Below, one piece after another: positions 17,817 to 26,096 of a stretch of DNA of 64,000 bases (within the stretch, counting starts at the first letter, position 1; the number at the start of each line of letters is the position of its first letter). Origin of the DNA: Bordetella genomosp. 2 (lineage in GTDB: Bacteria; Pseudomonadota; Gammaproteobacteria; Burkholderiales; Burkholderiaceae_B). A program made the translations under genes and the position numbers. The stretch covers positions 434,001 to 498,000 of the forward strand of contig NZ_NEVT01000003.1 of NCBI RefSeq assembly GCF_002261345.1, written 5' to 3'. The notes below the pieces were generated by a model. The model saw nothing but the letters and a program-made list of their open reading frames with translations. It was not told the DNA's origin and did not search any database.

Positions 17817-18704
17817 TTACAGCGGCGGCTGCGCCAGCTCGGCGCAGGCTTGCCGCAGCCGCTCGATGAACTCGCGGTGCAGGGCCGACAGCGGGTCCTG
17901 CGTGCGGGTCAGGATGCTGAGCGGCACCTTCAGCGGCGGATCGAGACGCCGCACCACCATGCCGGGCCGCAGCATGGCGCGCACCGTGATCGCATCGACG
18001 ATGGCCTCGCCGCAACCCGCCTCGGCCAGCGCGCAGGCTACATAATGGGTCTGCACCTGGATGGCCACGTCGGGGTCCAGCCCCTGCGCGTCCAGCGCCA
18101 TTTGCAGCAGGGCGCCCGAGGCGTCGCGCGAGTCCAGCACGATGAGCGTGTCCTGCGCCAGGTCGGCCAGGCGGGTGGGGCCCGGGCCGGGCTTGCGGCC
18201 CAGGTGCACCAGCTCGGTATGGCCGAGCGGCGCGCGGGTCAGGCCGGGATAATCGTGCTGGTCGAACGTGACGGCCAGGTCCAGCTCGCGCGTGAGCAGG
18301 CCCTGCACCAGTTCGGCGCTGTGATAGGTGTGGATGTCGAACGTGATGCCCGGCCGGGCATCGCGGCTGGCGCGCACGACCTGCGGCAGCAGGCCCAGCC
18401 CCAGCGCGGGCGCGCAGCCCAGCCGCAGGTGGCCGTGGGGCCGTTCGCGCAGGCTGGCGGCCAGCCGGCGCACGCTGTTGAGGTCCTGGTTCAGACGCTC
18501 GACCTCGGGCGTGAGGATCTCGGCTTCGCGGGTGGCCACCAGCCGGCCCTTGACGCGCTCGAACAGCTTGAAGCCCAGTTGCGCCTCGGCGTGCGCCAGC
18601 AGCTTGCTGGCGGCCGGCTGCGAGATGTGCAGCGCGGCGGCGGCCTCGGTAAGCGAGCCGGTGCGGCGGATCGCTTCGAAGATTTCTATATGGCGCAGGC
18701 GCAT
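17817..18704 (-). CDS. LysR-family transcriptional regulator
   Basis: 295 residues, starting at MRLRHIEIFEAIRRTGS; the helix-turn-helix includes SLTEAAAALHISQPAASKLL. A longer frame to 18812 would add 36 residues overlapping the divergent promoter region and is not family-like. The effector domain follows the LysR pattern. It is divergent from ggt (93 bp between start codons) and so is likely to regulate it; the wording FERVKGRLVATREAEIL resembles NocR/OccR-type LysR regulators of amino-acid metabolism, a weak hint. Confidence 0.87.
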   Translation of the reverse strand: MRLRHIEIFEAIRRTGSLTEAAAALHISQPAASKLLAHAEAQLGFKLFERVKGRLVATREAEILTPEVERLNQDLNSVRRLAASLRERPHGHLRLGCAPALGLGLLPQVVRASRDARPGITFDIHTYHSAELVQGLLTRELDLAVTFDQHDYPGLTRAPLGHTELVHLGRKPGPGPTRLADLAQDTLIVLDSRDASGALLQMALDAQGLDPDVAIQVQTHYVACALAEAGCGEAIVDAITVRAMLRPGMVVRRLDPPLKVPLSILTRTQDPLSALHREFIERLRQACAELAQPPL

Positions 18705-18797
18705 GGCGGCAACGGAAGCGGCGGACAAAGCGCATTCTATTGCGATAATGGCCGGCAAAGCGGGCCGGCCGGCGCCGCGCCACCCACGGAGACGACG

Positions 18798-20549
18798 ATG
18801 CACATTCGACAATGGACGGCGGCGCTATGCGCCGCGCTGCTGTGCGGGCCCGCGGCCGGCCAGGTGGCCGTCCCGGCGCACGAGAACCTCAACCCGGAAG
18901 CCGCGTCCGGCTACCAGGCCAAGCAGGCGGTGAGCGCGCGGCATTTCATGGTGGCGACCGCCAACCCGCTGGCCACGCAGGCGGGGTATCGCATCCTGAA
19001 GGCAGGCGGCAGCGCGGCGGACGCGGCCATTGCCGCCCAACTGGTGCTGGGGCTGACCGAGCCCCAGTCCTCGGGCATCGGCGGGGGCGGGTTCATGGTG
19101 CACTATGCCGCCGGCCCCCGGCAGGTGCGCGTCTACGACAGCCGCGAAACGGCGCCGGCGGCGGCCCGGCCGGACCGCTTCATGCGCGACGGCAAGCCGC
19201 TGCCCTTCCGGCAGGCCGTCGACAGCGGCCTGTCGGTGGGCACGCCCGGCTTGTTGCGCGGCCTGGAACTGGCGCACCGGCAGCAGGGCCGGCTGCCCTG
19301 GCGGACCCTGTTCCAGCCGGCCATCGAGCTGGCCACGCAGGGCTTCGAAGTCTCGCCGCGCCTGCATGCCATGGTGGCCGAATCGCGCGAGGCGCTGGCG
19401 GCGCAGCCGGCCGCCGCGCGCTACTTCCTGGCGCCCGATGGCCAGCCCTGGCCGGTCGGGCACGTGCTGAAGAACCCCGAATACGCGGAGGTGCTGCGGC
19501 GCGTGGCCGACAAGGGCGCCGCCGCGTTCTACCACGGCGACATCGCGCACGACATCGTGGCGGCCGTGCGCGCGCACGCCACGCCCGGCGACCTCAGCGT
19601 GGCCGACCTGGCGGGCTACAAGGCGCGGGTGCGCGAGCCGGTCTGCGGCGACTACCGCGGCTATCGCCTGTGCGGCGCGCCGCCGCCCAGCAGCGGCCCG
19701 CTGGCGGTGCTGCAGATGCTGGGCGTGCTGGAACATTTCCCCATGGACAAGCTGGGCCCGCGCAGCGTGCAGGCCGCGCACTACTTCGCCGAGGCGGGCC
19801 GGCTGGCCTACGCCGACCGGGGCTTCTACGTGGCCGATCCGGACTTCGCGCGCGTGCCGACGCAGGCCATGCTCGCGCCCGCCTACCTGGCGCGGCGCGC
19901 CGCGCTGGTGCGGCCCGACCGCAGCATGGGCACGGCCTTGCCCGGCGACCCGGCCGGCCTGCTGGCCAGCCGGGCGCGCGACGACGCCCTGGAGCTGCCC
20001 TCGACCACCCACGTGTCGGTCGTGGATGCGCAGGGCAACGTCGTGTCGATGACCAATACCATCGAGTCGGCATTCGGCAGCAAGATCTTCGTGCGCGGGT
20101 TCCTGCTCAATAACGAGCTCACCGACTTCTCGCTGTCCTTCAAGGATCCGGAAGGCCGCCTGGTGGCCAATCGCGTGCAGGGCGGCAAGCGGCCACGCAG
20201 CTCCATGGCGCCCATGATCGTGTTCCGCGACGACCAGCCCTATCTGGCGGTCGGCTCGCCCGGCGGCAGCGCCATCATCAACTATGTGGCCAAGACGCTG
20301 GTGGGCGTGCTGGACTGGAACCTGGACATCCAGCAGGCCATCTCGCTGCCCAACCTGGGCAGCCGCAACCAGGCCACCGAACTGGAGCGCGGCAGCTCGC
20401 TGCAGGACCTGGCGCCGGCATTGCGCGGCATGGGGCACGAAGTGAAGATGGTCGATTTTCCCAGCGGGCTACAGGGCATCGTCATCCGACCCGGCGAGCT
20501 GGTGGGAGGCGCCGATCCACGTCGCGAAGGGCTGGCGCTGGGCGAGTGA
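18798..20549 (+). CDS. ggt: Gamma-glutamyltranspeptidase
   Basis: 583-residue Ntn-hydrolase precursor that removes the gamma-glutamyl group from glutathione and related amides in the periplasm. The signal peptide (MHIRQWTAALCAALLCGPAAG) is followed by ATANPLATQAGYRILKAGG, SGIGGGGFMVHY and DSRETAP. Autocleavage is expected before T403 in the STTHVSVVD segment, giving a small subunit of about 181 residues; SSMAPMIVF and GSPGGSAIINYV, lining the active site, are present. The ATG at 18798 is behind GGAGACGACG. It is divergent from a LysR gene and convergent with another. Confidence 0.94.
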   Translation: MHIRQWTAALCAALLCGPAAGQVAVPAHENLNPEAASGYQAKQAVSARHFMVATANPLATQAGYRILKAGGSAADAAIAAQLVLGLTEPQSSGIGGGGFMVHYAAGPRQVRVYDSRETAPAAARPDRFMRDGKPLPFRQAVDSGLSVGTPGLLRGLELAHRQQGRLPWRTLFQPAIELATQGFEVSPRLHAMVAESREALAAQPAAARYFLAPDGQPWPVGHVLKNPEYAEVLRRVADKGAAAFYHGDIAHDIVAAVRAHATPGDLSVADLAGYKARVREPVCGDYRGYRLCGAPPPSSGPLAVLQMLGVLEHFPMDKLGPRSVQAAHYFAEAGRLAYADRGFYVADPDFARVPTQAMLAPAYLARRAALVRPDRSMGTALPGDPAGLLASRARDDALELPSTTHVSVVDAQGNVVSMTNTIESAFGSKIFVRGFLLNNELTDFSLSFKDPEGRLVANRVQGGKRPRSSMAPMIVFRDDQPYLAVGSPGGSAIINYVAKTLVGVLDWNLDIQQAISLPNLGSRNQATELERGSSLQDLAPALRGMGHEVKMVDFPSGLQGIVIRPGELVGGADPRREGLALGE

Positions 20550-20561
20550 GCGCCGGCGCCG

Positions 20562-21473
20562 TCAGCGCCGCGCGCGGGACTGCGACAGCGCGGCGACGAA
20601 GCCCTCCACCGCGGCATTGGGCTGCCCCTGCAGCGCCGCCACCATGATCTGCGCGCGCGGGGCCGCCGCGCCGCGCAGCGGCAGGAAATGCAGCGAATCG
20701 CCGCGCAGCCGCGACAGCGACTGCGGCACGATGGCGGGGCCGACGCCGGCCTCGACCAGCGTCAACAGGGTGGGGATCACGCTTTCCTGGCCGATGTCGG
20801 GCTTGAGCCGCGCATGCCGGAACAGGCGGTGCACCATGGCATGGAAGTAGGGCGAGACATCCTGCTGGTAACCCACCAGCGTATGCGCCGCCAGGTCTTT
20901 CAATGACACCTGGCGGCGGCCGGCCAGGGCGTGATCGCGCCGCACCGCGACGCATAGCGGCTCCTCGAACACGATGCGCGTCTCGATGTCGGCCGGCACG
21001 GGATGCGGCCGCATCACGGCGACGTCCACCTGCCGGGCGCGCAGCGCCGGCTCCATGTCGATCGAATTCATCTCGCGCAGTTCGATGCGCACCTCCGGAT
21101 GGGCGTCGCGGTAGTGGCTCAGCGCGGACACCAGCGGCGAACTGGCGGCGCTGGGCGTGATGCCGACCGCTAGCGTGCCGATCTCGCCGCGCGCCGCCTG
21201 GCGCGTCTGGCGCAGCATCAGCTGGGTATCCGCCGCCAGCCGGCGGGCCCGCTCGTACATGACTGCGCCGGCGGGCGTCAGCTTGACCGAGCGCGTGGTG
21301 CGCGCAAACAGCGGGACGCCGACGATCGATTCGAGCCGCTTGATCTGCTGGGTGAGCGGCGGTTGGGTCATGAACAGGCGGGCGGCCGCCCGCCCGAAAT
21401 GCAGTTCCTCGGCGACGGTGCAGAACAGCACCAGCAGGCGCCCGTCCAGGAAGATTAATTCTGATTTCAACAT
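20562..21473 (-). CDS. LysR-family transcriptional regulator
   Basis: 303 residues, MLKSELIFLDGRLLVLFCTV start; the helix-turn-helix contains HFGRAAARLFMTQPPLTQQI and is of the CatR/BenM-like subgroup. An upstream ATG at 21530 would add 19 residues across a palindrome that covers the 21473 start codon, so the shorter form is preferred. It is divergent from an amidase-Bug operon, which it probably controls. Confidence 0.87.
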   Translation of the reverse strand: MLKSELIFLDGRLLVLFCTVAEELHFGRAAARLFMTQPPLTQQIKRLESIVGVPLFARTTRSVKLTPAGAVMYERARRLAADTQLMLRQTRQAARGEIGTLAVGITPSAASSPLVSALSHYRDAHPEVRIELREMNSIDMEPALRARQVDVAVMRPHPVPADIETRIVFEEPLCVAVRRDHALAGRRQVSLKDLAAHTLVGYQQDVSPYFHAMVHRLFRHARLKPDIGQESVIPTLLTLVEAGVGPAIVPQSLSRLRGDSLHFLPLRGAAAPRAQIMVAALQGQPNAAVEGFVAALSQSRARR

Positions 21474-21491
21474 AATTTCACGGAAATTATG
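21471..21491. promoter_or_regulatory. Perfect palindrome over the LysR start codon, likely operator
   Basis: CATAATTTC (21471-21479), ACG, GAAATTATG (21483-21491). It contains a T-N11-A core typical of LysR sites, and further ATTTC/GAAAT half-sites flank it. Its position would block translation start or transcription of the LysR gene, fitting autoregulation, and it lies 69 bp before the divergent amidase start. Confidence 0.6.
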
Positions 21492-21559
21492 AAATAGACA
21501 TAGATTAATCCGCTTTCTAAGATGCCGCATGTCTTGGATGCCATCAGGTGCGGATCTTG

Positions 21560-22840
21560 ATGCGGGCTGCTGCTTTCCCTTTGTCGGTGAATGCCATTGC
21601 GCGGGACGTGGAGGCCGGCCGCGCCGGGCCGTGGGACGCGGCGCGGCAGGCCCTCGACGCGATCGCGCGGCTCGATGGCGGCATCCGCGCCTGGACCCAT
21701 GTGCTGGGCGCCGACGCGCTGGCCGGCCTGGACGCGGCGGCGCACCGGAGCGGGCCGTTGGCCGGCGTGCCGGTGGGCATCAAGGATGTGATGGACGTGG
21801 CCGGCATGCCCACCGGCCATGGCGCGGCGCTGCCGGCGCAGCAGGCGCGCTTCGACGCCTGCTGCGTGGCCATGCTGCGCGCGGCCGGCGCGGTGCCGAT
21901 CGGCAAGACCGTGACGGCGGAGTTCGCCTTTCGCAGCCCCGGGCCGACCCGCAACCCGCACGCGCCGGAACATACGCCGGGCGGCTCGTCGAGCGGATCG
22001 GCGGCGGCGGTGGCGGCGGGCATGGTGCCGGCGGCGCTCGGCACCCAGACCGGCGGCTCGATGATCCGGCCCGCCGCGTTCTGCGGCGTGGTGGGATTCA
22101 AGCCCAGCTTCGACCGCGTGTTCCGCGACGGCATGAAGCTCACCTGCGAATCGCTCGACACGATCGGCTGGTACACCAACAGCATCGACGATGCGCGCTG
22201 TCTCGCCGACGTGCTGCTCAATGACGCGGCGCCCCGCCAGCCTGCCGGGCGGCCGCTGCTGATCGCCGTGCAGGATTGCAATCCGGAGGCCAGCGCCTGC
22301 GGCCACAGCCAGGCCGAGCTTGCCCGCGCCTGCGCGCGGCTGCGCGCCGCCGGCATGCAGTGCGAGCGCGTCGGCATGGAGCCCGAGACCGCGCGGCTGC
22401 TGCAGGCGCACGCGGTGATCATGCACTACGAATTCGCGCGCAGCCTGGCGCCGGTAGTCGCGCGCAGCGCCGAAGCGCTGAGCCCCGCGCTGCGCCAGGC
22501 GGTGGCGCACGGGCTGGCGATCGGCGCGCCGCAGTACCGCGACATGCGGGCGCTGCAGGCCGCGCTGCGCCATGGCTGGGACCGCCTCTACGGCGGCGCC
22601 GACCTGGTGCTGACCTTCAGCACGCCCGGACCGGCGCCGCACGGCCTGCGGCACACCGGCTCGGCCGCCTTCAACAAGATCTGGTCGGTGCTGGGATGGC
22701 CATGCCTGCACCTGCCGACCGCGCGCACGCCCGCCGGGCTGCCGCTCGGCCTGCAACTGGTCGCCGGCTGGGGGCACGATCATGCGCTGCTCGCCCATGG
22801 CCGCCGCCTGCATCACTTACTCACGCAAGAAGGGGAATGA
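21560..22840 (+). CDS. Amidase-signature-family amidase
   Basis: 426-residue hydrolase of the amidase-signature superfamily (acts on amides to give acid and ammonia). Predicted catalytic triad: K75 (VGIKDVMD), cis-Ser S143 (GGSSSGSA) and nucleophile S167 (GTQTGGSMIRPA); the 24-residue Ser-Ser spacing is that of the family. A GTG at 21548 is an alternative start; no ribosome site decides. It ends one base before the GTG chosen for a Bug receptor, so amidase and receptor are co-transcribed. The receptor may bring in the amide or its acid. Divergent LysR gene upstream. Confidence 0.87.
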   Translation: MRAAAFPLSVNAIARDVEAGRAGPWDAARQALDAIARLDGGIRAWTHVLGADALAGLDAAAHRSGPLAGVPVGIKDVMDVAGMPTGHGAALPAQQARFDACCVAMLRAAGAVPIGKTVTAEFAFRSPGPTRNPHAPEHTPGGSSSGSAAAVAAGMVPAALGTQTGGSMIRPAAFCGVVGFKPSFDRVFRDGMKLTCESLDTIGWYTNSIDDARCLADVLLNDAAPRQPAGRPLLIAVQDCNPEASACGHSQAELARACARLRAAGMQCERVGMEPETARLLQAHAVIMHYEFARSLAPVVARSAEALSPALRQAVAHGLAIGAPQYRDMRALQAALRHGWDRLYGGADLVLTFSTPGPAPHGLRHTGSAAFNKIWSVLGWPCLHLPTARTPAGLPLGLQLVAGWGHDHALLAHGRRLHHLLTQEGE

Positions 22841-22841
22841 C

Positions 22842-23819
22842 GTGTACTTGAAGAGCTTGAAGAAAGGGGCGCTGGCGCTGTGCATCGCGTTCGGCCTGCC
22901 GGGCGCCGCGGGCGCGGCGGACGATTATCCCAGCCGGCCGCTCAATATCTTCGTGCCGACCGCGCCGGGCGGCACGGTGGATATCGTGGCCCGCATCATG
23001 GCCGAGAAACTGGCGCCGGTGCTGGGGCAGCCGGTGGTGGTGGTCAACAAGCCCGGCGCGGGCGGGGTGGTGGGCACCCAGGCTTTCCTGCGCGAGCCGG
23101 CGGACGGCTACACGGTATTGTTCACCGCCAACAGCAACCAGTTGATCGTGCCCTGGGTGTACCCGGACGCGAAGTTCGACCCGATTGCCGACTTCGCGCC
23201 GATCGCGGCGGTGGGACAGGTGCCGAACGTGCTGTGCGTGAACCCGTCGTTCCCGGCGCGGGACCTGCAGGAATTCATGGCGCTGGCCAAGGCGAATCCG
23301 GACCAGTATGAATACGCCTCGGCGGGAGCCGGCACGCTGAACCACCTGCTGGGCGAGATGCTCAATGAGCGGGGCGGCCTGCGGCTGCGGCATATTCCCT
23401 ATCGCGGCGTCGCGCCGGCCATGAGCGACGTGCTCGGCAACCAGGTGCCCATGTTGTTCGCCAGCCTGCCATCGGCGCTGGAAAGCATCAAGGCCGGCAA
23501 GCTGCGCGCGCTGGGCGTCAGCAGCGAGGCGCGCAGCCCGCTGTTGCCGGACGTGCCGGCCATCAACGAGGCCGTGCCAGGCTTCAGCGGCGACCTCTGG
23601 GTGGCCTTCTATGCGGCCCGCCAGGCGCCGCCGGCGACGGTCGAGGCCTTGCATGCGGCCATACGCCAGGTCATGGCGGACCCGGCTCTGCGGCAGAAGT
23701 TCGACCAGCTCGGCGTCGCCATGATGAGCGACGGGCCGGCCGAGCTGGCGCGCCGCCAGCAGGCCGAGTTCCAGCAATGGAAACAGGTCGTGCAGGCCGC
23801 CGGCGCGACGTCCGACTGA
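22842..23819 (+). CDS. Bug-family (TTT) periplasmic solute-binding protein
   Basis: 325 residues. Signal peptide ending near GAAGAADD, then YPSRPLNIFVPTAPGGTVD, VVVNKPGAGGVVGT and IPYRGVAPAMSDVLG, all family marks. No ATG suits the signal peptide; the GTG at 22842, preceded by AAGGGGAA, gives VYLKSLKKGALALCIAFGLP. The gene is coupled to the amidase upstream and ends convergently with a CaiB gene. Confidence 0.88.
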   Translation: MYLKSLKKGALALCIAFGLPGAAGAADDYPSRPLNIFVPTAPGGTVDIVARIMAEKLAPVLGQPVVVVNKPGAGGVVGTQAFLREPADGYTVLFTANSNQLIVPWVYPDAKFDPIADFAPIAAVGQVPNVLCVNPSFPARDLQEFMALAKANPDQYEYASAGAGTLNHLLGEMLNERGGLRLRHIPYRGVAPAMSDVLGNQVPMLFASLPSALESIKAGKLRALGVSSEARSPLLPDVPAINEAVPGFSGDLWVAFYAARQAPPATVEALHAAIRQVMADPALRQKFDQLGVAMMSDGPAELARRQQAEFQQWKQVVQAAGATSD

Positions 23820-23840
23820 TCAGGCCTGCCCCGGGGCGGG

Positions 23841-25010
23841 TTATGCAGGGCGCTTTTCAGCGGGAACCGGCCCCACCTCCCGGCGCACTTCGTCATTGTG
23901 CTCGCCCAGCGCCGGCGGCAGGCGTCGCAGCGTGGCGGGCGTGCGCGACAGCTTGATGGGCGAACCCACGCCGCGGTAACCGTCCTGCTCGAGCACCATG
24001 CCGCGATGCCGCGTGTGGGGATGCCCGAGCACGTCCTCGACGTTCTGTACCGCCGCGGCCGGCACGCCGGCGCGCAGCAACTGTTCGGCCAGCGTCGCCG
24101 CATCGTGCGCCGCCAGCAGCTCCGCCAGGGCTTCGCGCAAGGCGTCGCGATGCTGCAGCCGCTCGGCATTGGTGGCGAAGCGCGGGTCGTCGGGCAAGGC
24201 GGGCGCGCCCAGCACGCGGGCCAGCGCGGCGAATTGCCGGTTGTTGCCGACCGCCAGGAAGATCGGCCCGCTGCGTGTCGGCAGCGTCTCGTAGGGCGCG
24301 ATGTTGGGATGGGCATTGCCGGTGCGGCCGGGCACCTTGCCGCTGTAGAAATAATTGGCGGCATGCGGATGCAGCAGCGATACCGCGCAGTCGTACAGGG
24401 TGATGTCCAGGAACTGCCCGAGGCCGCTGCGCATCCGTTCGTTCAGGGCCAGCAGGACGGCCACCGCGGCATTCAGGCCGGTGACCATGTCGACCACCGG
24501 CAGCCCGACCCGCGTGGCTTCGCCCTGCGCGTCGCCGTTCACGCTCATCAGTCCGCACATGGCCTGGGCGCAGGCGTCGTAGCCGGGCAGGCCGCCCAGC
24601 GGCCCGTCGGCGCCGAAGCCGCTCACGCGGCAGTGGATCAAGCGGGGGAACTCGCGGCTCAGCGCGTCGTAGCCCAGCCCCCATTTCTCCAGGGTGCCCG
24701 GCTTGAAGTTTTCCACCAGCACGTCGGCGTCGGCCAGCAGCCGGCGCAGCAGCTCCTGGCCGGCCGGCTGGGCCAGGTCCAGCGTCATGCCGCGCTTGTT
24801 GCGATTTACGCCGATGAAGTACGACGCCGTATCGTCCAGGAACGGCGGGCCCCAGCCGCGCGTTTCGTCGCCGGAGGGCGGTTCGAACTTGATGACGTCG
24901 GCGCCATGGTCGGCGAGCAGCTGGGTGCAGTAGGGGCCGCCCAGCACGCGCGACAGGTCGATGATCTTGCAGCCGGCCAGGGCGCCGGCCTGCAGTGCGG
25001 CAAAAGTCAT
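23841..25010 (-). CDS. CaiB/BaiF (class III) CoA-transferase
   Basis: 389 residues; transfers CoA between a CoA-thioester and a free carboxylate. Family marks are IIDLSRVLGGPYCTQLLADHGADVIKFE (shown here by LSRVLGGPY and GADVIKFE), NRNKRGMTLDL and the expected catalytic aspartate D174 in GLPVVDMVTG, matching D169 of formyl-CoA transferase. It is the last gene of a minus-strand operon: AidB-like acyl-CoA dehydrogenase, Bug receptor, CaiB (9-bp gap to the receptor). Together they suggest import, CoA activation and oxidation of one carboxylate. Confidence 0.9.
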   Translation of the reverse strand: MTFAALQAGALAGCKIIDLSRVLGGPYCTQLLADHGADVIKFEPPSGDETRGWGPPFLDDTASYFIGVNRNKRGMTLDLAQPAGQELLRRLLADADVLVENFKPGTLEKWGLGYDALSREFPRLIHCRVSGFGADGPLGGLPGYDACAQAMCGLMSVNGDAQGEATRVGLPVVDMVTGLNAAVAVLLALNERMRSGLGQFLDITLYDCAVSLLHPHAANYFYSGKVPGRTGNAHPNIAPYETLPTRSGPIFLAVGNNRQFAALARVLGAPALPDDPRFATNAERLQHRDALREALAELLAAHDAATLAEQLLRAGVPAAAVQNVEDVLGHPHTRHRGMVLEQDGYRGVGSPIKLSRTPATLRRLPPALGEHNDEVRREVGPVPAEKRPA

Positions 25011-25019
25011 GGGGGTTCC

Positions 25020-25997
25020 TCAGTCCATGGCCACGTGGGCTTCCTGGATCACGGCGCGCCATTTCGGCACCTGGGCGGCGATGAACGTGGCCAGCCCCTG
25101 CGGGGTCTGGTCGTCGGCCTCGACAATGCCCTGCTTGCGCAAGGTCTGCTTCACGCCGGGGTCGGCCAGCGCGGCGACGAACGCGCGGTTGAGCGTCCCG
25201 ACCACGTCCGGCGGCGTGCCCTTGGGCGCGACGATGCCGAAAAAGACGCTGACGTCATAGCCCGCCAGCCCTTGTTCGGCCAGCGTGGGCAGGTCGGGCA
25301 GCGCGTCGGAGCGCTCGGCGCTGGCCAGGCCGATGGCGCGCAGCGTGCCGGCCTGCACGTGCGGCAGCGCGGTCAGGATGTCGGTGAACGACATCGAGAC
25401 CTGCCCGCCCAGCAGGTCGTTGAGCGCCGGGCCGGTGCCCTTGTAGGGCACGTGCAGGATGTTGGTGCCCGCCATCTTGTTGAACAGGATGCCGGCCAGG
25501 TGCGACGACGCCCCGTTGCCGGACGAGGCATAGCTGAGCCGGTCGGGGTGCTGTTTGGCGTAGGCGATCAGTTCCTGCGCGTTGTGGACCGGCAGCGACG
25601 GGTGCACCACCAGGATGTTGGGCAGGTGGCCGATGCGGATGACGGGCGCGAAGCTCTTCTGCGGGTCGTACTGCTGGTTGCGATACAGGCTCACGTTGAT
25701 GGCCAGCGGCCCGGAAGTGCCGAACAGGATCGTATAGCCGTCGGGCGTGGCGTTGGCGACGTGCTCGGCGCCGATGTTGCCGCCGGCCCCGCCGCGGTTT
25801 TCCACCACCACGGTCTGCTTCAACTGGTCTTTCAACCCGTCGGCCAGGCGGCGCGCCAGCGCGTCCGTGGGGCCGCCGGGCGGGAAGGGCACCACCAGCG
25901 TCACGGGACGGTCCGGGAACGCCTCGGCGGCCGGCACGGGTGCGGCCGCCAGCAGGGCGGCGCCGGCCATGGCCAGGCAAAAAAAGCGTCGTTGCAT
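25020..25997 (-). CDS. Bug-family (TTT) periplasmic solute-binding protein
   Basis: 325 residues: signal peptide MQRRFFCLAMAGAALLAAAP, then FPDRPVTLVVPFPPGGPTD, VVENRGGAGGNIGAE and VPYKGTGPALNDLLGG. The ATG at 25997 follows AGGAGAG at 7 bases; the frame's upstream ATG at 26063 has no such support. It stands between an acyl-CoA dehydrogenase gene (99 bp upstream) and a CaiB gene (9 bp downstream), so its ligand is probably the acid those enzymes process. Confidence 0.92.
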   Translation of the reverse strand: MQRRFFCLAMAGAALLAAAPVPAAEAFPDRPVTLVVPFPPGGPTDALARRLADGLKDQLKQTVVVENRGGAGGNIGAEHVANATPDGYTILFGTSGPLAINVSLYRNQQYDPQKSFAPVIRIGHLPNILVVHPSLPVHNAQELIAYAKQHPDRLSYASSGNGASSHLAGILFNKMAGTNILHVPYKGTGPALNDLLGGQVSMSFTDILTALPHVQAGTLRAIGLASAERSDALPDLPTLAEQGLAGYDVSVFFGIVAPKGTPPDVVGTLNRAFVAALADPGVKQTLRKQGIVEADDQTPQGLATFIAAQVPKWRAVIQEAHVAMD

Positions 25998-26096
25998 GAG
26001 TGTCTCTCCTGGGTGGGGGCGCAGGCTCGCCCGCGTTGCGCGGGTCGGATGCGCTGTTGTCAAGGCGGTGGCCCGGCGGGGCCGCCGCCGCGGGGG

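Noticed and set aside
18744-18749. GATAAT as the -10 box for ggt
   Set aside because: No acceptable -35 hexamer at 16-18 bp; one box alone is too weak to list as a promoter.
17850-18797. Upstream extension of the ggt frame
   Set aside because: Antisense to a LysR gene; the ggt signal peptide starts at 18798.
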